A stretch of 64,000 nt of DNA from Pseudomonas japonica (GTDB lineage: Bacteria; Pseudomonadota; Gammaproteobacteria; Pseudomonadales; Pseudomonadaceae): positions 1-64,000 of the forward strand of contig NZ_JAAMQU010000003.1 in assembly GCF_013522925.1 (NCBI RefSeq), read 5' to 3'. This document shows positions 27,101-36,034 of this stretch, piece after piece. A model generated the notes under the pieces. The model worked only from the letters and a program-made list of their open reading frames with translations, ran no database searches and was not told the DNA's origin. The stretch's first letter is position 1; every line of letters begins with the position of its first letter. Both the position numbers and the translations under genes were made by a program.

Positions 27101-30100
27101 GTTCGTGACCTGCTGTTGTGGATGACGCTCTGCGATGCGTTGCCGGCCGGCACAGCGCCGGCGTTTGGTGGCACACCCGCCGACACTGCGGCGTTTTTGC
27201 ATCGGCTGGCGTTGCTGCAATCAACTGGCCTTGGCCTGCACGACCTGGACTATCTGCTGCGCAATGGCTCGGCCAGCCAGAGCGTAATGACGTTCACAGC
27301 GACCCAGGCCGGGGCGCTATTGCAGTCGATCCGGGATGCAATCGTGAAACTCGCACCTGCAGCCCAGACCGACCCCGCTACGGTACAAACCCTGTTCGTG
27401 AGCACGCTGGCTGCGGCCACCCGGGTTACCGCCGACGTAATAACGCCCGCGCTTGTGAGTACCGGGGTGCTGCCGCTGCCCGCTGCAATGTTCGCGCAGT
27501 TGCTGACGCAAACCGGCGGCGTGAACCCCGGGCAATTCCAGCCACTGGTAGATGCCTTCACTCGCATCGCCAAGGCGGCTTCAATGTTCAATGCGCTAAA
27601 GCCGACCACACCTCAATTTGCGTTCCTGATACGGAACGCCATCGCGTTCAACTGGCTGAACCCGGCGGCGCTGCCACTCATCGTTCCGGCCGATAGCGTT
27701 TATCTCCCGTTCGAACGCCTTCTCCAGGCGCTGCAACTCGATCGCCGGCAAAACGCCCGCGGGCCCAGGGTGTTCGATGTATTGGGCGATTGGACACTGG
27801 CGTTGCCCGCTGATCTTTCTGCGGCTATCGCCAACGATAACGGGGCCCTGGCGGTGGCCCTGAACGCCAGTATCCCTGACCTCACCGTGCTTGCGAACGC
27901 GCTGGCGGTGAAGGCGCCTACCCTGGATGCGGGTGCCCAGCCCGGGACGCTGGCTGACATTGGCATGCTCGCGGCCATCGGTGCCGCGCTCGACACAACG
28001 GCGCGCTATCGCATCAGCGCCGCCGCGTTGGTACAGATTGCCAGCTTACCCTCGGCCGCTGCCAGTGCATCCGCGGCCATGGGCATTTTTCAGGCCCAAT
28101 ACGCGCTTTCGACCTGGTTCAGCGCCGTGCAGCCGGTTGAGGACAGCTTGCGCGAACGACGCCGTGATGCCTTGGTGGCCTACCTTCTGGGGCAAGGCGC
28201 AGCGGCTGAGATATCACCGCCACTGCTCAACGGCGATGACATTTTCAACCGCTTCCTTATAGATCCTGGCATGTGTGCCTGTGGCATGACCACACGGTTG
28301 CTGGAGGCCACCCTGGCGCTTCAGCAGTTCGTGCAGCAGTGCTTTCTCGGCCTGGCCGTGGGCGTTACGGTGGAAGCGACTGCCGACCCTGGATGGAATC
28401 AATGGTCCTGGAGGAGCCAGTTCCGGTACTGGCAGGCCAACCGCCAAGTATTTCTCTATCCTGAAAACTACTTGCTACCGGAGTTGCGCACCGATAAGTC
28501 TCCATTCTTTATCGACCTCGAAAACGAACTCAGGCAAAGCGACTGCGATGCGGATGCGACCACTGCAGCGTTCGAGAACTACCTGCGCAAACTGGTAGAG
28601 GTGAGGAACCTTGTCGTTTGCGCCCACTATCGCGAAACCCGCGCCGACGGATCGCACCTTTTGCATGTGTTTGCCCGCACCCGGGGTGCACCGCCCAGGT
28701 GGTACTACCGCAGCCGCGCCGAAGGGGCGCTCGGCACCGGCGGCTGGGGCGCCTGGCAGGCACTGAGCCTGGACATCGCAGCTGATCAGATTGTGCCGTT
28801 CGTGTGGGACCAGCGCCTGCATCTGGTATGGCCGATCTTCAAGCAGATCTCGGAGAGAGCGGGCACCCAAAGCATCCCGACGTCCAGTAATGGAACACCG
28901 ACCCCCTCGAGCGCGCCGTCGGCGGCGAAATTCTGGGCCATTGAATTCGCCATGAGCGAATTGAGCGCAGGCCAGTGGCAGGCTAAACGCGTCTATGCCG
29001 AAAAATGTTACGTCGCGAACGAGGAGCCGGCGCTCGCCTATACATTCCGCGCCTATGCGGACCCGCAATCCACGCTTCAGCTCGAGGTGTACCTCGATGT
29101 GCACTGGGTGAGCAGTGGCACGTATTCGAGTGTGCTGATGTCCAGCGGCGAATTGCGCACGCCAGATTCACCGCTGGCGGTGTATTCGGAGAATTCCTTG
29201 CCTGCCGCCGCCTCCATCGACCTGTCGCAAGAGCCCAGTTACGCACTGGTCACACCGAAAAACCAGTTCCCGAACACCTTGACGACGGCCCCCAATTACC
29301 GGTTCCGTGGTCAGGAACTGGTGTGTTATGGCCCCGATCCGGGGCCGGTCAACCCGCTGGCAGTGCTGGCCCTGCCCGCAAGCCAGGGGGCTCCGGTATC
29401 GGTGACCCTGCTCGGCACCATCGAAAACCAGCGGTTGGTGGTTTCGATGGATGACCGGTTGTTCGATTCCGCAGGCCCGTTCTTTATTGCAGACCCGGCG
29501 CGCACCTTCTTCGTCAGCCCGCACTATTACACGGTGTCGAGTTCGCCTCAGGAACTGGACGAGCTGGCCTATATCCCGCGGTGGAATACCAACTACGCCT
29601 TTACACCGTTTTACCATCCCTTCGCACGCACCTTCCTTCGCGAACTTGAACTTGGCGGTATCGACCGCCTGATGGAGCGCAGGCTGCAAATAGACCCGCA
29701 AGCCGTACGTGGCCAGGCAAGCTTCGACTTCGCCACGGTGTACGCACCGAAAGCGCCGGTGATGGCGCCGTACCCGCTCGAAGAGGTGGATTTCAGCGTC
29801 AGCGGCGCTTATGCCCAATATAACTGGGAGCTCTTCTACCACGCGCCGATGCTTGTGGCCACGCAGCTCATGCGCAATCAGCGGTACGAGGGCGCGATGC
29901 ACTGGCTGCACTATATTTTCGACCCTACCGATCCCAATACCGCGCCGGTGCCGAGCCACTTCTGGCGCACGCGGCCCTTCTATGAAATGAATGCCAACGA
30001 TTGGCTGGCACAGCAGATCCAGAACATCCTGACCACGCTGTCGACCACCCCCCAACAAGGCGGCTCGGCCCCGGACACCGCCGCCGCGCTTCAAGACTGG

Positions 30101-32686
30101 CTGGCGCACCCGTTCGACCCCCACCGTATCGCCCGGCTGCGCATTGGCGCCTACGCCAAGGCCACAGTGATGACGTTCGTGGATAACCTCATCGCCTGGG
30201 GAGATGCTCTCTACGTTCAATACACCATGGAGAAGGTCGCACAGGCCGAGCAGCTCTATGTGTTCGCCCAGCTCATTCTTGGCCCGCTTCCTGAGCAGGT
30301 AAGGCTACGCGCCGGCGATTTGGCCACCGGGCCAGACGCCACGACCTACCTCCAGATCCAGGCCGGGATAGATGAATTCTCCGATGTGCTGGTGGCCATC
30401 GAGAACGTAATCGCTGCGCCATCGCCTGCGCTGGAGGCAGGGGATAGCGTGGGCGAGGCGCCGGACCTGCCCACGCTGTCCACGCTGTTTTTCTGCATCC
30501 CGCCGAACGATCAACTGCTTGCTTATTGGGACAGAGTCGCCGACCGGCTGTACAAGATCCGCCATTGCCTGAACCTGCAGGGCGTTGCCCAGCCGTTGCC
30601 GCTGTACGCTCCGCCGATCAACCCTTTACACGTGATGGGGCAGGGGGCTTATGCCGCCGGCGCGATCGGCGCAGCGGCGGCCTTTACGCCGGTGTACCGG
30701 TTCTCCGTATACCTGGAGCGCGCCCTGGAGTTGACCAACGATGTACGCGCCTACGGTGCAGTGGTGCTCGCAGTATTGGAAAAAAAGGACGCCGAGGCGC
30801 TCGCTGTGCTGCGCGCCAATCAGGACATTGATATCCTCACGCGCCTGCTGGACATCAAGACCCGCGCCGTGGAGGAGGCCGCTAACCAGGTTGCCGCCCT
30901 GGAGGGTCAGAAGGCTGCTGTGGACATTCGCCATAGCTTTTATGCCAGCGTCGAATTCATGAATGCCTGGGAGTTTGCCGCGACCGCCCTGCAGCTCCAG
31001 GCGACGGTGCTTAACGGCTTGGCAGTTACGCTGGACCTTACCGCAAGCGTCGCCCACCTCACCCCACACCTTACCTTCGGCGCGACAGGCTGGGCAGGCA
31101 GCCCGACCTCGCTGGTGGACGTGAGCGGTGCACAAGTGGCGGCCTCGGTGACTTCTGTGGCCGCTGCCCAGCGCGGCACTGCCGGCGTGTTGAGCGAAGG
31201 CGCCGCAATGGCTGCGACCCTGGGCAGCTACCAGCGACGCATGGACGAATGGAACCTGCAAAGAGACCTCGCCGCCGCTGAACTGGCTCAGCTCGACAGC
31301 CAGATCGCCGCGGCCAACGACAGGCTGACCATGGCCAATAGCGAAGTGGCTTTGCATGCCCGGCAAATTACCAACGCCCGCGCCGTCAGTGATTTTCTGA
31401 CCGGCAAATACACCAATGAACAGCTGTACGACTGGATGCTCACGCAACTGACCACCGTGCACACCCAGGCCTACCAACTCGCCTTCACGCTGGCCCAGCA
31501 GGCCCAGGCGGCATATGGATATGAACTGGGCAGCCAAGGTAGCTTCGTCCAATACGGTTACTGGGATGCCCAGCACAAGGGGCTTATGGCAGGAGAAAGC
31601 CTGCTGTTCGACCTGCGTCGCATGCAGGCCCAATACCTGGAAGCGAATACCCGCGAGCTCGAACTGGTCAAGCATGTTTCACTGGCGCTGACTCAACCCA
31701 TGGCGCTGATCCGGCTATTACAGGCAGGTACCTGCGATATCGCGCTGGATGAATCGCTGTTTGATCGCGACCACCCTGGCCAATACTTCCGTCGGCTGCG
31801 CTCGGTAGCGCTCACGGTGCCATGCGTCACCGGCCCCTACACCGGCGTGAACGCCAGCCTGACCCTGACCCGGGCCAAGGTGCGCGTGCAACCGCCGGTA
31901 TCGCCGTACACACCGGCACTTGCGCGCGATGCGGCGACGGCACCGGCGTTCGCTGCCAGCCTGCCCGCAGCCACCTCCACTATCTGCACCAGCCACGGCC
32001 AGAACGACGCCGGCCTGTTCGATGTGAACCTGCGTGACGAACGCTGGCTACCGTGCGAAGGGCAGGGCGTGATCAGCACCTGGACCCTGGAACTCGACCC
32101 GCGCGACAACAGCTTCGACCTCTCCACCGTCACCGATGTTGTACTGCACCTGCGCTATTCGGCTCGCTCGGCGGGCGGCGATCCACAGGCGGTGCGCCAG
32201 GCCCTCAAGCCGCTAGGGCCGCAGCAGTTCCTGCTCAGTGTGCGCAGTAATTTCGGCGACGCCTGGTATGCATTTTTCAACCCTGCGAACACGGGGGCGA
32301 CGCAGCAGGTGCTGACATTGCCATTGGAGGCCAATGTTTTCCCGTTCTCCAATCTTGGTGCTGCCGCCATTACCGATATTTCGATCAACCTGATGCTGAC
32401 CGAGGTACCGCCGGAGGGCACGCAGATCACCGACGCCACGTTTGGCCCCGTCGGTGGGGCTGCCGCTCCTGTATCGATCCGCCAAGTGCCGCCTTTGCCT
32501 GGCGGCAGCGCTGTCGCGGCGCTTGGTGGTGTTACCGGGCAGGCCGGGCAACCTGGCGCCTTTACGCTCACCGTACCAGAGGCTGGCATTCCCCCCGTGG
32601 TTGCAGTCTCCCGCGATGGCCACACACGGCTGAACGCCTCGATGTTCAACGACATTCTGCTGACAGTCAGCTACCGGGTGGCCTGA
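24107..32686 (+). CDS. Tc (ABC) toxin A component, pentameric translocation pore
   Basis: The ATG at 24107 (GAGG about 11 bases upstream) gives 2859 residues, longer than the roughly 2500 of Photorhabdus TcdA1. Residues about 17-105 form an extra beta-sandwich of carboxypeptidase-regulatory/Ig type (GSVHGAVVDAEGAPIAGAQL). The Tc-A hallmark CRSVLSPAAYFVDLLQWL lies near 580-600. The neuraminidase-like region begins about 1440 (RYWQANRQVFLYPENYLLPE). The pore/linker region has FFCIPPNDQLLAYWDRVADR near 2126-2146. The last roughly 500 residues include coiled coil and the TcB-binding domain. TcA pentamers bind host cells and inject the effector through a syringe-like channel after a pH trigger. 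The stop overlaps the next ATG by one base. Confidence 0.93.
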   Translation: MDIELKQGAADDGAGQGSVHGAVVDAEGAPIAGAQLSLFSQRLRDRLPLASAATDKSGAFILMYPRTNALNLVVQLLGANGVVAAESATIFNAKASVEINLTTARSGGIPMPSAYALLNGRVERQLLKIPLTDLKQNKGAQELTFVAKASDAEFADVARLYLAQRLAAPSGLSDLTLYGLFSQGIPAPLGTALASLPDAGIDDAFMAQVLAGVLAESSTSLAQSLGAAVAANVLPATYEAKQAFELAQLDVLRAQRAASTPYIRGKTPLDDVLSAAGVAAAVSTAFIHAYAASGKRLGPTWKVLRADKSLTKAQLATLNAALNASELLGGNLPLVRDTMQRLAQGTLDSVQALALLDEAEWVARIEQIDPQAMTIAPVFPDDTPAQRIARFAKALAERFASRYLTTAFLGGLTKAQASSFPAREELVAVLSANPAFNLRRTHIDPYVAKNKVEISPQALKSLKALQRLSLLSPHYAAVEALKGAGYLSAQAVYLKGRAPFIAQMAPLLGSASRARAAWVRAQARYASALSAFGRYNLALNGTTVALMASPVPEPGSLANLPDLQALFGSLDFCECTPCRSVLSPAAYFVDLLQWLKQRGALTALLSRRPDLQFIALGCSNTDVTLPYIDVVNELLESAIAPPTVPVTLVQTMGTVAERRALPQQVSQTAYDKTAAAVFPLTLPFDLPFARTTAFLKALGTPLATVMRLCGNTSAAAGASVRLGLDPNQRAVINGTDAHPAWVRWGFNAEASPANVYDPRTRQLLSPAPADWIAALSKVPVLLNRSNLDFGGLCQLLEVAWVTGGNVTLKLGSNPDTPNIASCDTALMTFEGLDASVLDRANRFLRLCAFSELTMWELDWALSSANGTLDDAFLVFLADALALRDPLQLPLQELLSFWGPMPTHDVISHLGEVEVAVPSTYTQAFRSPTLLASWAAVFVEPTALPGGPVEPNAIKAALGLSVDDLSAIAATQGVPMELSLDGLNVLFRHARLASALSLSVRDLLLWMTLCDALPAGTAPAFGGTPADTAAFLHRLALLQSTGLGLHDLDYLLRNGSASQSVMTFTATQAGALLQSIRDAIVKLAPAAQTDPATVQTLFVSTLAAATRVTADVITPALVSTGVLPLPAAMFAQLLTQTGGVNPGQFQPLVDAFTRIAKAASMFNALKPTTPQFAFLIRNAIAFNWLNPAALPLIVPADSVYLPFERLLQALQLDRRQNARGPRVFDVLGDWTLALPADLSAAIANDNGALAVALNASIPDLTVLANALAVKAPTLDAGAQPGTLADIGMLAAIGAALDTTARYRISAAALVQIASLPSAAASASAAMGIFQAQYALSTWFSAVQPVEDSLRERRRDALVAYLLGQGAAAEISPPLLNGDDIFNRFLIDPGMCACGMTTRLLEATLALQQFVQQCFLGLAVGVTVEATADPGWNQWSWRSQFRYWQANRQVFLYPENYLLPELRTDKSPFFIDLENELRQSDCDADATTAAFENYLRKLVEVRNLVVCAHYRETRADGSHLLHVFARTRGAPPRWYYRSRAEGALGTGGWGAWQALSLDIAADQIVPFVWDQRLHLVWPIFKQISERAGTQSIPTSSNGTPTPSSAPSAAKFWAIEFAMSELSAGQWQAKRVYAEKCYVANEEPALAYTFRAYADPQSTLQLEVYLDVHWVSSGTYSSVLMSSGELRTPDSPLAVYSENSLPAAASIDLSQEPSYALVTPKNQFPNTLTTAPNYRFRGQELVCYGPDPGPVNPLAVLALPASQGAPVSVTLLGTIENQRLVVSMDDRLFDSAGPFFIADPARTFFVSPHYYTVSSSPQELDELAYIPRWNTNYAFTPFYHPFARTFLRELELGGIDRLMERRLQIDPQAVRGQASFDFATVYAPKAPVMAPYPLEEVDFSVSGAYAQYNWELFYHAPMLVATQLMRNQRYEGAMHWLHYIFDPTDPNTAPVPSHFWRTRPFYEMNANDWLAQQIQNILTTLSTTPQQGGSAPDTAAALQDWLAHPFDPHRIARLRIGAYAKATVMTFVDNLIAWGDALYVQYTMEKVAQAEQLYVFAQLILGPLPEQVRLRAGDLATGPDATTYLQIQAGIDEFSDVLVAIENVIAAPSPALEAGDSVGEAPDLPTLSTLFFCIPPNDQLLAYWDRVADRLYKIRHCLNLQGVAQPLPLYAPPINPLHVMGQGAYAAGAIGAAAAFTPVYRFSVYLERALELTNDVRAYGAVVLAVLEKKDAEALAVLRANQDIDILTRLLDIKTRAVEEAANQVAALEGQKAAVDIRHSFYASVEFMNAWEFAATALQLQATVLNGLAVTLDLTASVAHLTPHLTFGATGWAGSPTSLVDVSGAQVAASVTSVAAAQRGTAGVLSEGAAMAATLGSYQRRMDEWNLQRDLAAAELAQLDSQIAAANDRLTMANSEVALHARQITNARAVSDFLTGKYTNEQLYDWMLTQLTTVHTQAYQLAFTLAQQAQAAYGYELGSQGSFVQYGYWDAQHKGLMAGESLLFDLRRMQAQYLEANTRELELVKHVSLALTQPMALIRLLQAGTCDIALDESLFDRDHPGQYFRRLRSVALTVPCVTGPYTGVNASLTLTRAKVRVQPPVSPYTPALARDAATAPAFAASLPAATSTICTSHGQNDAGLFDVNLRDERWLPCEGQGVISTWTLELDPRDNSFDLSTVTDVVLHLRYSARSAGGDPQAVRQALKPLGPQQFLLSVRSNFGDAWYAFFNPANTGATQQVLTLPLEANVFPFSNLGAAAITDISINLMLTEVPPEGTQITDATFGPVGGAAAPVSIRQVPPLPGGSAVAALGGVTGQAGQPGAFTLTVPEAGIPPVVAVSRDGHTRLNASMFNDILLTVSYRVA

Positions 32687-33090
32687 TGCTCAGTGAAGGG
32701 GATATCCAGAGGATTGTTTCGCGCATCGTGGATGGATGCGGCCCGATTGCGGTGGGCACCTTTGGCTCTTATGCGGTCGGTCTGGCCCGTGAGGGCAGCG
32801 ATCTGGACGTGTTTGTCATTCAGCGGACACGGCTTTCGAAGCCGGCGCGGCGGCGGGCGGTTTATGCGTGTTTATTTGGGGTGATGCACCCGCTGGATGT
32901 GCATGTGTTTACGCCTGAGGAATTCGAGGAAGGGGCGGGGGAGCAACTATCGTTCGCGTGGGTGATCGTGCGGCAGGCGCGGTTGTACTACTGGACAGGG
33001 GAGCCAGGGAGGGGAGCGGTGGCCCAAATGCACGCTCGATGCAACCAGGCCGGCCCACAGGGTGGTAAGGGATCAAAGCCAGATCCGTAA
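32686..33090 (+). CDS. Minimal nucleotidyltransferase-domain protein coupled to TcA
   Basis: The 134-residue protein has the DNA-polymerase-beta-like nucleotidyltransferase signature GSYAVGLAREGSDLDVFV at 27-44, with the paired acids D39 and D41 and a likely third acid D71 (HPLDVHVF). That is a complete two-metal catalytic set. Its ATG shares the A of the TcA stop (TGATG), implying translational coupling and a shared transcript. Minimal members (MNT) of the family can AMPylate or otherwise nucleotidylate a partner and often act as antitoxins with HEPN proteins, but no HEPN gene is present here. The last 30 residues are low-complexity Gly/Gln/Lys and may be non-conserved. A role in modifying or controlling the toxin is inference. 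Confidence 0.75.
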   Translation: MLSEGDIQRIVSRIVDGCGPIAVGTFGSYAVGLAREGSDLDVFVIQRTRLSKPARRRAVYACLFGVMHPLDVHVFTPEEFEEGAGEQLSFAWVIVRQARLYYWTGEPGRGAVAQMHARCNQAGPQGGKGSKPDP

Positions 33091-33265
33091 CTCCAGGCGC
33101 GGCCCGGCCTTGGGACCTGCCATCGCTATTCGCTTGGCAAACAGCGGTTTTGGTTCCCCCGATATTGACGCCGTTCACACATCTGATGAAACTCAACGGG
33201 CCCTACCTGTATCAGCGGCAGAGTTTTTTCTTATGAAAGCAACCGGCGCCCTTTGGGCGGACCGT

Positions 33266-33619
33266 ATGAAGGACCTTCGGGTGCTGGTGGTCGAGGACGA
33301 TACCCTGGTGAGCCTGTTCGTGGAGGCGTTGTTCGAATCCGTGGGCGTGGGCCATGGCGTGCAGGTGGCGCAGTCGCTGGATACCGGTCAATGGCTGGCC
33401 GAAAGCGGCGAGTTCGACGTGGCGCTGCTGGATGTGTACCTCGGCGGTGAACCGAGCTTCGTGGTGGCGCACACGCTGCAGCAACGCGGCATACCCTTCG
33501 CCTTCGCTTCGGGCTTCGCCAGTGGTGAGGTGCAGGCGCGCTTCCCCGGTGTGCCTTTGCTCGCCAAGCCGTTCAAGGCCGCGGAGCTGGAAGCGGTGTT
33601 GCGGGCTTTACTCGCTTAG
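33266..33619 (+). CDS. Stand-alone response-regulator receiver domain
   Basis: ATG 33266 gives 117 residues starting MKDLRVLVVEDD; an in-frame ATG at 33233 is possible but has no ribosome site. The receiver domain has the acidic pocket (E10, D11, D12), phospho-acceptor D56 (LLDVYLGG) and conserved K101 (LLAKPF). There is no output domain. The FASGF segment around residue 80-84 is typical of receivers paired with HWE/HisKA2 kinases, but no kinase is adjacent. It would act as a CheY-like or phosphorelay element. It follows the toxin locus on the same strand, about 175 bases after the nucleotidyltransferase stop, and a link is unproven. Confidence 0.8.
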   Translation: MKDLRVLVVEDDTLVSLFVEALFESVGVGHGVQVAQSLDTGQWLAESGEFDVALLDVYLGGEPSFVVAHTLQQRGIPFAFASGFASGEVQARFPGVPLLAKPFKAAELEAVLRALLA

Positions 33620-33667
33620 CGGAGCCCTGCGGCAAGCAACTGTCTTGAATGGTTTGCTTAAGCCCTT

Positions 33668-33809
33668 ATTCGCGAGCTTTGCCTTGCGGCTCCGCCCAGC
33701 TCCCACAGGGTTCGCACTGATGCCCTAAGGCGTTCCGGTTCACTTTGTGGGAAGCGGGCGAAGCTCGCGAATAGTTTTCTAACCTCATTCGCGAGCTCCG
33801 CCTGCGGGA
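33668..33809. repeat. REP-like palindromic cluster
   Basis: Three related copies of an ATTCGCGAGCT core occur: 33668-33707 (forward, ending CAGCTCCCACA), 33746-33773 (inverted, TGTGGG...GCGAAGCTCGCGAAT) and 33787-33809 (forward). The first two form a long imperfect inverted repeat, as in REP/BIME elements of Pseudomonas. They fill the gap between the receiver gene and the end of baeR (33620-33837), where they could protect transcript ends. No REP-associated transposase was seen. Confidence 0.65.
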
Positions 33810-33837
33810 ATGGCCACCCCCCCCAGCCCCCACAACG

Positions 33838-34509
33838 TCACAACTGCCACTTGTACCCCACGCCGTACAGCGACTGGATCGGATCGTCCACAGCGCTGGC
33901 CTGGGCCAGTTTGCGGCGCAGGTTGCGTACGTGGCTGTCCACCGTGCGGTCGGTGACGATACGGCGGTCGGGGTAGAGGCGGTCTAGCAGTTGATCGCGG
34001 GAAAATACTCGGCCAGGGGCGCTGGCCAGGGTGTCCAGCAGGCGCAGCTCCACACGGGTGAGGTCAAGCAGCACGCCGTCGAACGTTGCGGTGTGGGCGC
34101 TATGGTCGATCACCAGCCTGGCCACGGCGTCGTTGTTCGACTGGGCAGGGGCCCGGCGCAATACCGCCTTGACCCGGGCCACCACCTCGCGCGGGCTGAA
34201 GGGTTTGCAGATGTAATCGTCCGCGCCCAGGTCCAGGCCCTGCAGGCGATCGCTTTCCTCCATGCGGGCGGTGAGCATGATGATGGGCACAGCGCTGAAG
34301 GAACGTACCTCACGGCACACTTCAAGCCCATCGCGCCCGGGTAACATCAAGTCCAGCAGCACCAGGCACGGCTGGTACACCTGTACCGCCGCTACCACCT
34401 CCAGCCCGTTGGCAACGCATTGCACCGGGTAGCCTGCGGCCTGCAGGTAGTCGCGCAACAGCGCAGCCAGCTTGGGTTCGTCTTCAACAACCAGCACAGG
34501 GTGATCCAT
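33838..34509 (-). CDS. baeR: OmpR-type response regulator, BaeR-like
   Basis: The 223-residue regulator has a receiver domain with phospho-acceptor D53 (LLDLMLPGRDG), the T and K switch residues (IIMLTAR; ICKPFSPREV) and a C-terminal winged-helix DNA-binding domain (DRTVDSHVRNLRRKL; LYGVGYKW). Its position three bases after a BaeS-like kinase, and divergence from mdtABC-type pump genes, support the BaeR assignment. BaeR responds to envelope stress and drives efflux genes. It probably activates the mdtA promoter in the 136-base region upstream of 36035. Confidence 0.85.
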   Translation of the reverse strand: MDHPVLVVEDEPKLAALLRDYLQAAGYPVQCVANGLEVVAAVQVYQPCLVLLDLMLPGRDGLEVCREVRSFSAVPIIMLTARMEESDRLQGLDLGADDYICKPFSPREVVARVKAVLRRAPAQSNNDAVARLVIDHSAHTATFDGVLLDLTRVELRLLDTLASAPGRVFSRDQLLDRLYPDRRIVTDRTVDSHVRNLRRKLAQASAVDDPIQSLYGVGYKWQL

Positions 34510-34512
34510 CGC

Positions 34513-35898
34513 TCAGCCCTCCAGTGGCAGGCGCAGAGTGAGCCAAAGCCCGCCGCGGGGTGAATGGGCGGCGGTGAGGCTACCGCCGTGGGCCTGGGCG
34601 ATGCTGCTGCAGATCGCCAAGCCAAGGCCGGCACCACCGCTGGCCCGGCTGCGTGAACCCTCGGCGCGGTAGAACCGCTCGAACAGTCGCTCCAGCTGAG
34701 CCGCATCCACACCGGGCGCAGAGTCGAGGAAATCCACCCGCACGGTGTTCTGCTCCCTGCGCGCGCTCAGCCGCAATTCGCCACCGCGGTCGGTGTAGCG
34801 CAAGGTGTTTTCCAGCAGGTTATGGAACAGCTGGCGCAGGCGACGATCATCCGCCTGCACGGGCAAGGGGTCGCTGTGGATTGCCAGCTCCATGGTCAGG
34901 CCATGTTCAGCGTAACGCTCCTGGAAGCTGGTGACGCAATCGGCGAGCAGCTCGGCCAGGTCACAAGGCAGCTTGCGGTAGGCCAGGGCGCCAACGTCCG
35001 CCAGGGACAGTTCGTAGAGGTCGTCCACCAGTTTGCTCAGCATGCGCACTTCGCCCTGCAGGCTTTTTACCGAATTGTGGTCCAGGGTACGCACGCCGTC
35101 TTCGATGGCTTCCAGCTCGCCCCGCAGGATGGACAGCGGCGTGCGAAGTTCGTGGGACACATCGGCCATGAATTCGCGGCGTACCTGCTCGTTGCGTTCC
35201 AAGGTGTGCGCCAGGTGATTGAAGTCCCGCGCCAGCTGCCCCACTTCGTCCTGGGCCGCGACCGCCACCCGGCTGTTGTAATCGCCAGCAGCGAGGCGGT
35301 GGGTGGCGGCGGCCACGCGCTTGATCGGCGCCAGCAGCACGCGGGAAATCCATAGCGCAATCAGCATCGCCAGCAGAAGGGACACGGCGCCCATGGCCAG
35401 GCTGGTGCGCAGCTGGTACTGCTGGAAACGTTCACCCCCAGCTTCGCTCACGCTCTGGAAAGGCGATACGGCCAGCCAGCCAACGGTGCGCCCGCCCACC
35501 TCCACCGGTTGCAGCAAGGCGTCGGCGGCAATGGCCTGGTAGCCCGCCACGCGCTGGTGCCGTTCATCGAGCAAGGCGATACGGAATACTGTGCCAGTGA
35601 GGTCTGATGCAGGCGGCAGCCGTAGTTCGTGCTCTTCGTAGCTTTGCGGTGGCTCCGGGCGCAGCAGATCGAACCACCGCTGTGGATGGTTGTGCAAAAA
35701 CTCCCAACTGCCTTCGCGTTGGTAAGCGTCGGTCATGCGCGGCACCAGCGAGCTCACCCGCTGCATCGCCAGCTCATTGAGGTAGCCAAGAAAGCCACGG
35801 CCGAAGCTCCAGTTGCTGGCCATGCCCATGCTGATGATCACCAGCAGCACGCTGGCGAACACGGCAAGGAAGAGTTTGCTGGAAATGCTGAGTTTCAT
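34513..35898 (-). CDS. baeS: Sensor histidine kinase, BaeS-like
   Basis: The 461-residue kinase has TM1 (about 8-28), a periplasmic sensor (about 29-165), TM2 (about 168-188), HAMP (about 188-240), the HisKA H-box (DVSHELRTPLSI, H249) and an HATPase domain with N-box (FHNLLENTLRYT) and G-boxes (GGAGLGLAI). It would autophosphorylate on H249 and pass phosphate to D53 of the adjacent regulator. Gene order kinase then regulator on the minus strand, divergent from the RND pump operon, matches a BaeSR-type envelope-stress system, although in E. coli the two genes lie downstream of mdtABCD. Confidence 0.87.
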   Translation of the reverse strand: MKLSISSKLFLAVFASVLLVIISMGMASNWSFGRGFLGYLNELAMQRVSSLVPRMTDAYQREGSWEFLHNHPQRWFDLLRPEPPQSYEEHELRLPPASDLTGTVFRIALLDERHQRVAGYQAIAADALLQPVEVGGRTVGWLAVSPFQSVSEAGGERFQQYQLRTSLAMGAVSLLLAMLIALWISRVLLAPIKRVAAATHRLAAGDYNSRVAVAAQDEVGQLARDFNHLAHTLERNEQVRREFMADVSHELRTPLSILRGELEAIEDGVRTLDHNSVKSLQGEVRMLSKLVDDLYELSLADVGALAYRKLPCDLAELLADCVTSFQERYAEHGLTMELAIHSDPLPVQADDRRLRQLFHNLLENTLRYTDRGGELRLSARREQNTVRVDFLDSAPGVDAAQLERLFERFYRAEGSRSRASGGAGLGLAICSSIAQAHGGSLTAAHSPRGGLWLTLRLPLEG

Positions 35899-36034
35899 GG
35901 CAGATACATACGGTGAATGGCCCGGCTATTTAGGCCCCTGCCAGCGGGCTAATCAACCCATGCCGACAAACTCCATTTTCCCTGCACATTTGCACGCCAT
36001 CATCTGCCCGTATTCGATCAGCAGTGAGCAACAG

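Noticed and set aside
29168..31675. Two roughly 350-codon minus-strand frames inside the TcA gene
   Set aside because: Shadow frames of a long coding sequence, without ribosome sites or recognisable protein features.
32686..33090. Nucleotidyltransferase as half of a MNT-HEPN toxin-antitoxin pair
   Set aside because: No HEPN-domain gene lies on either side; the neighbour is TcA, with which it is coupled.
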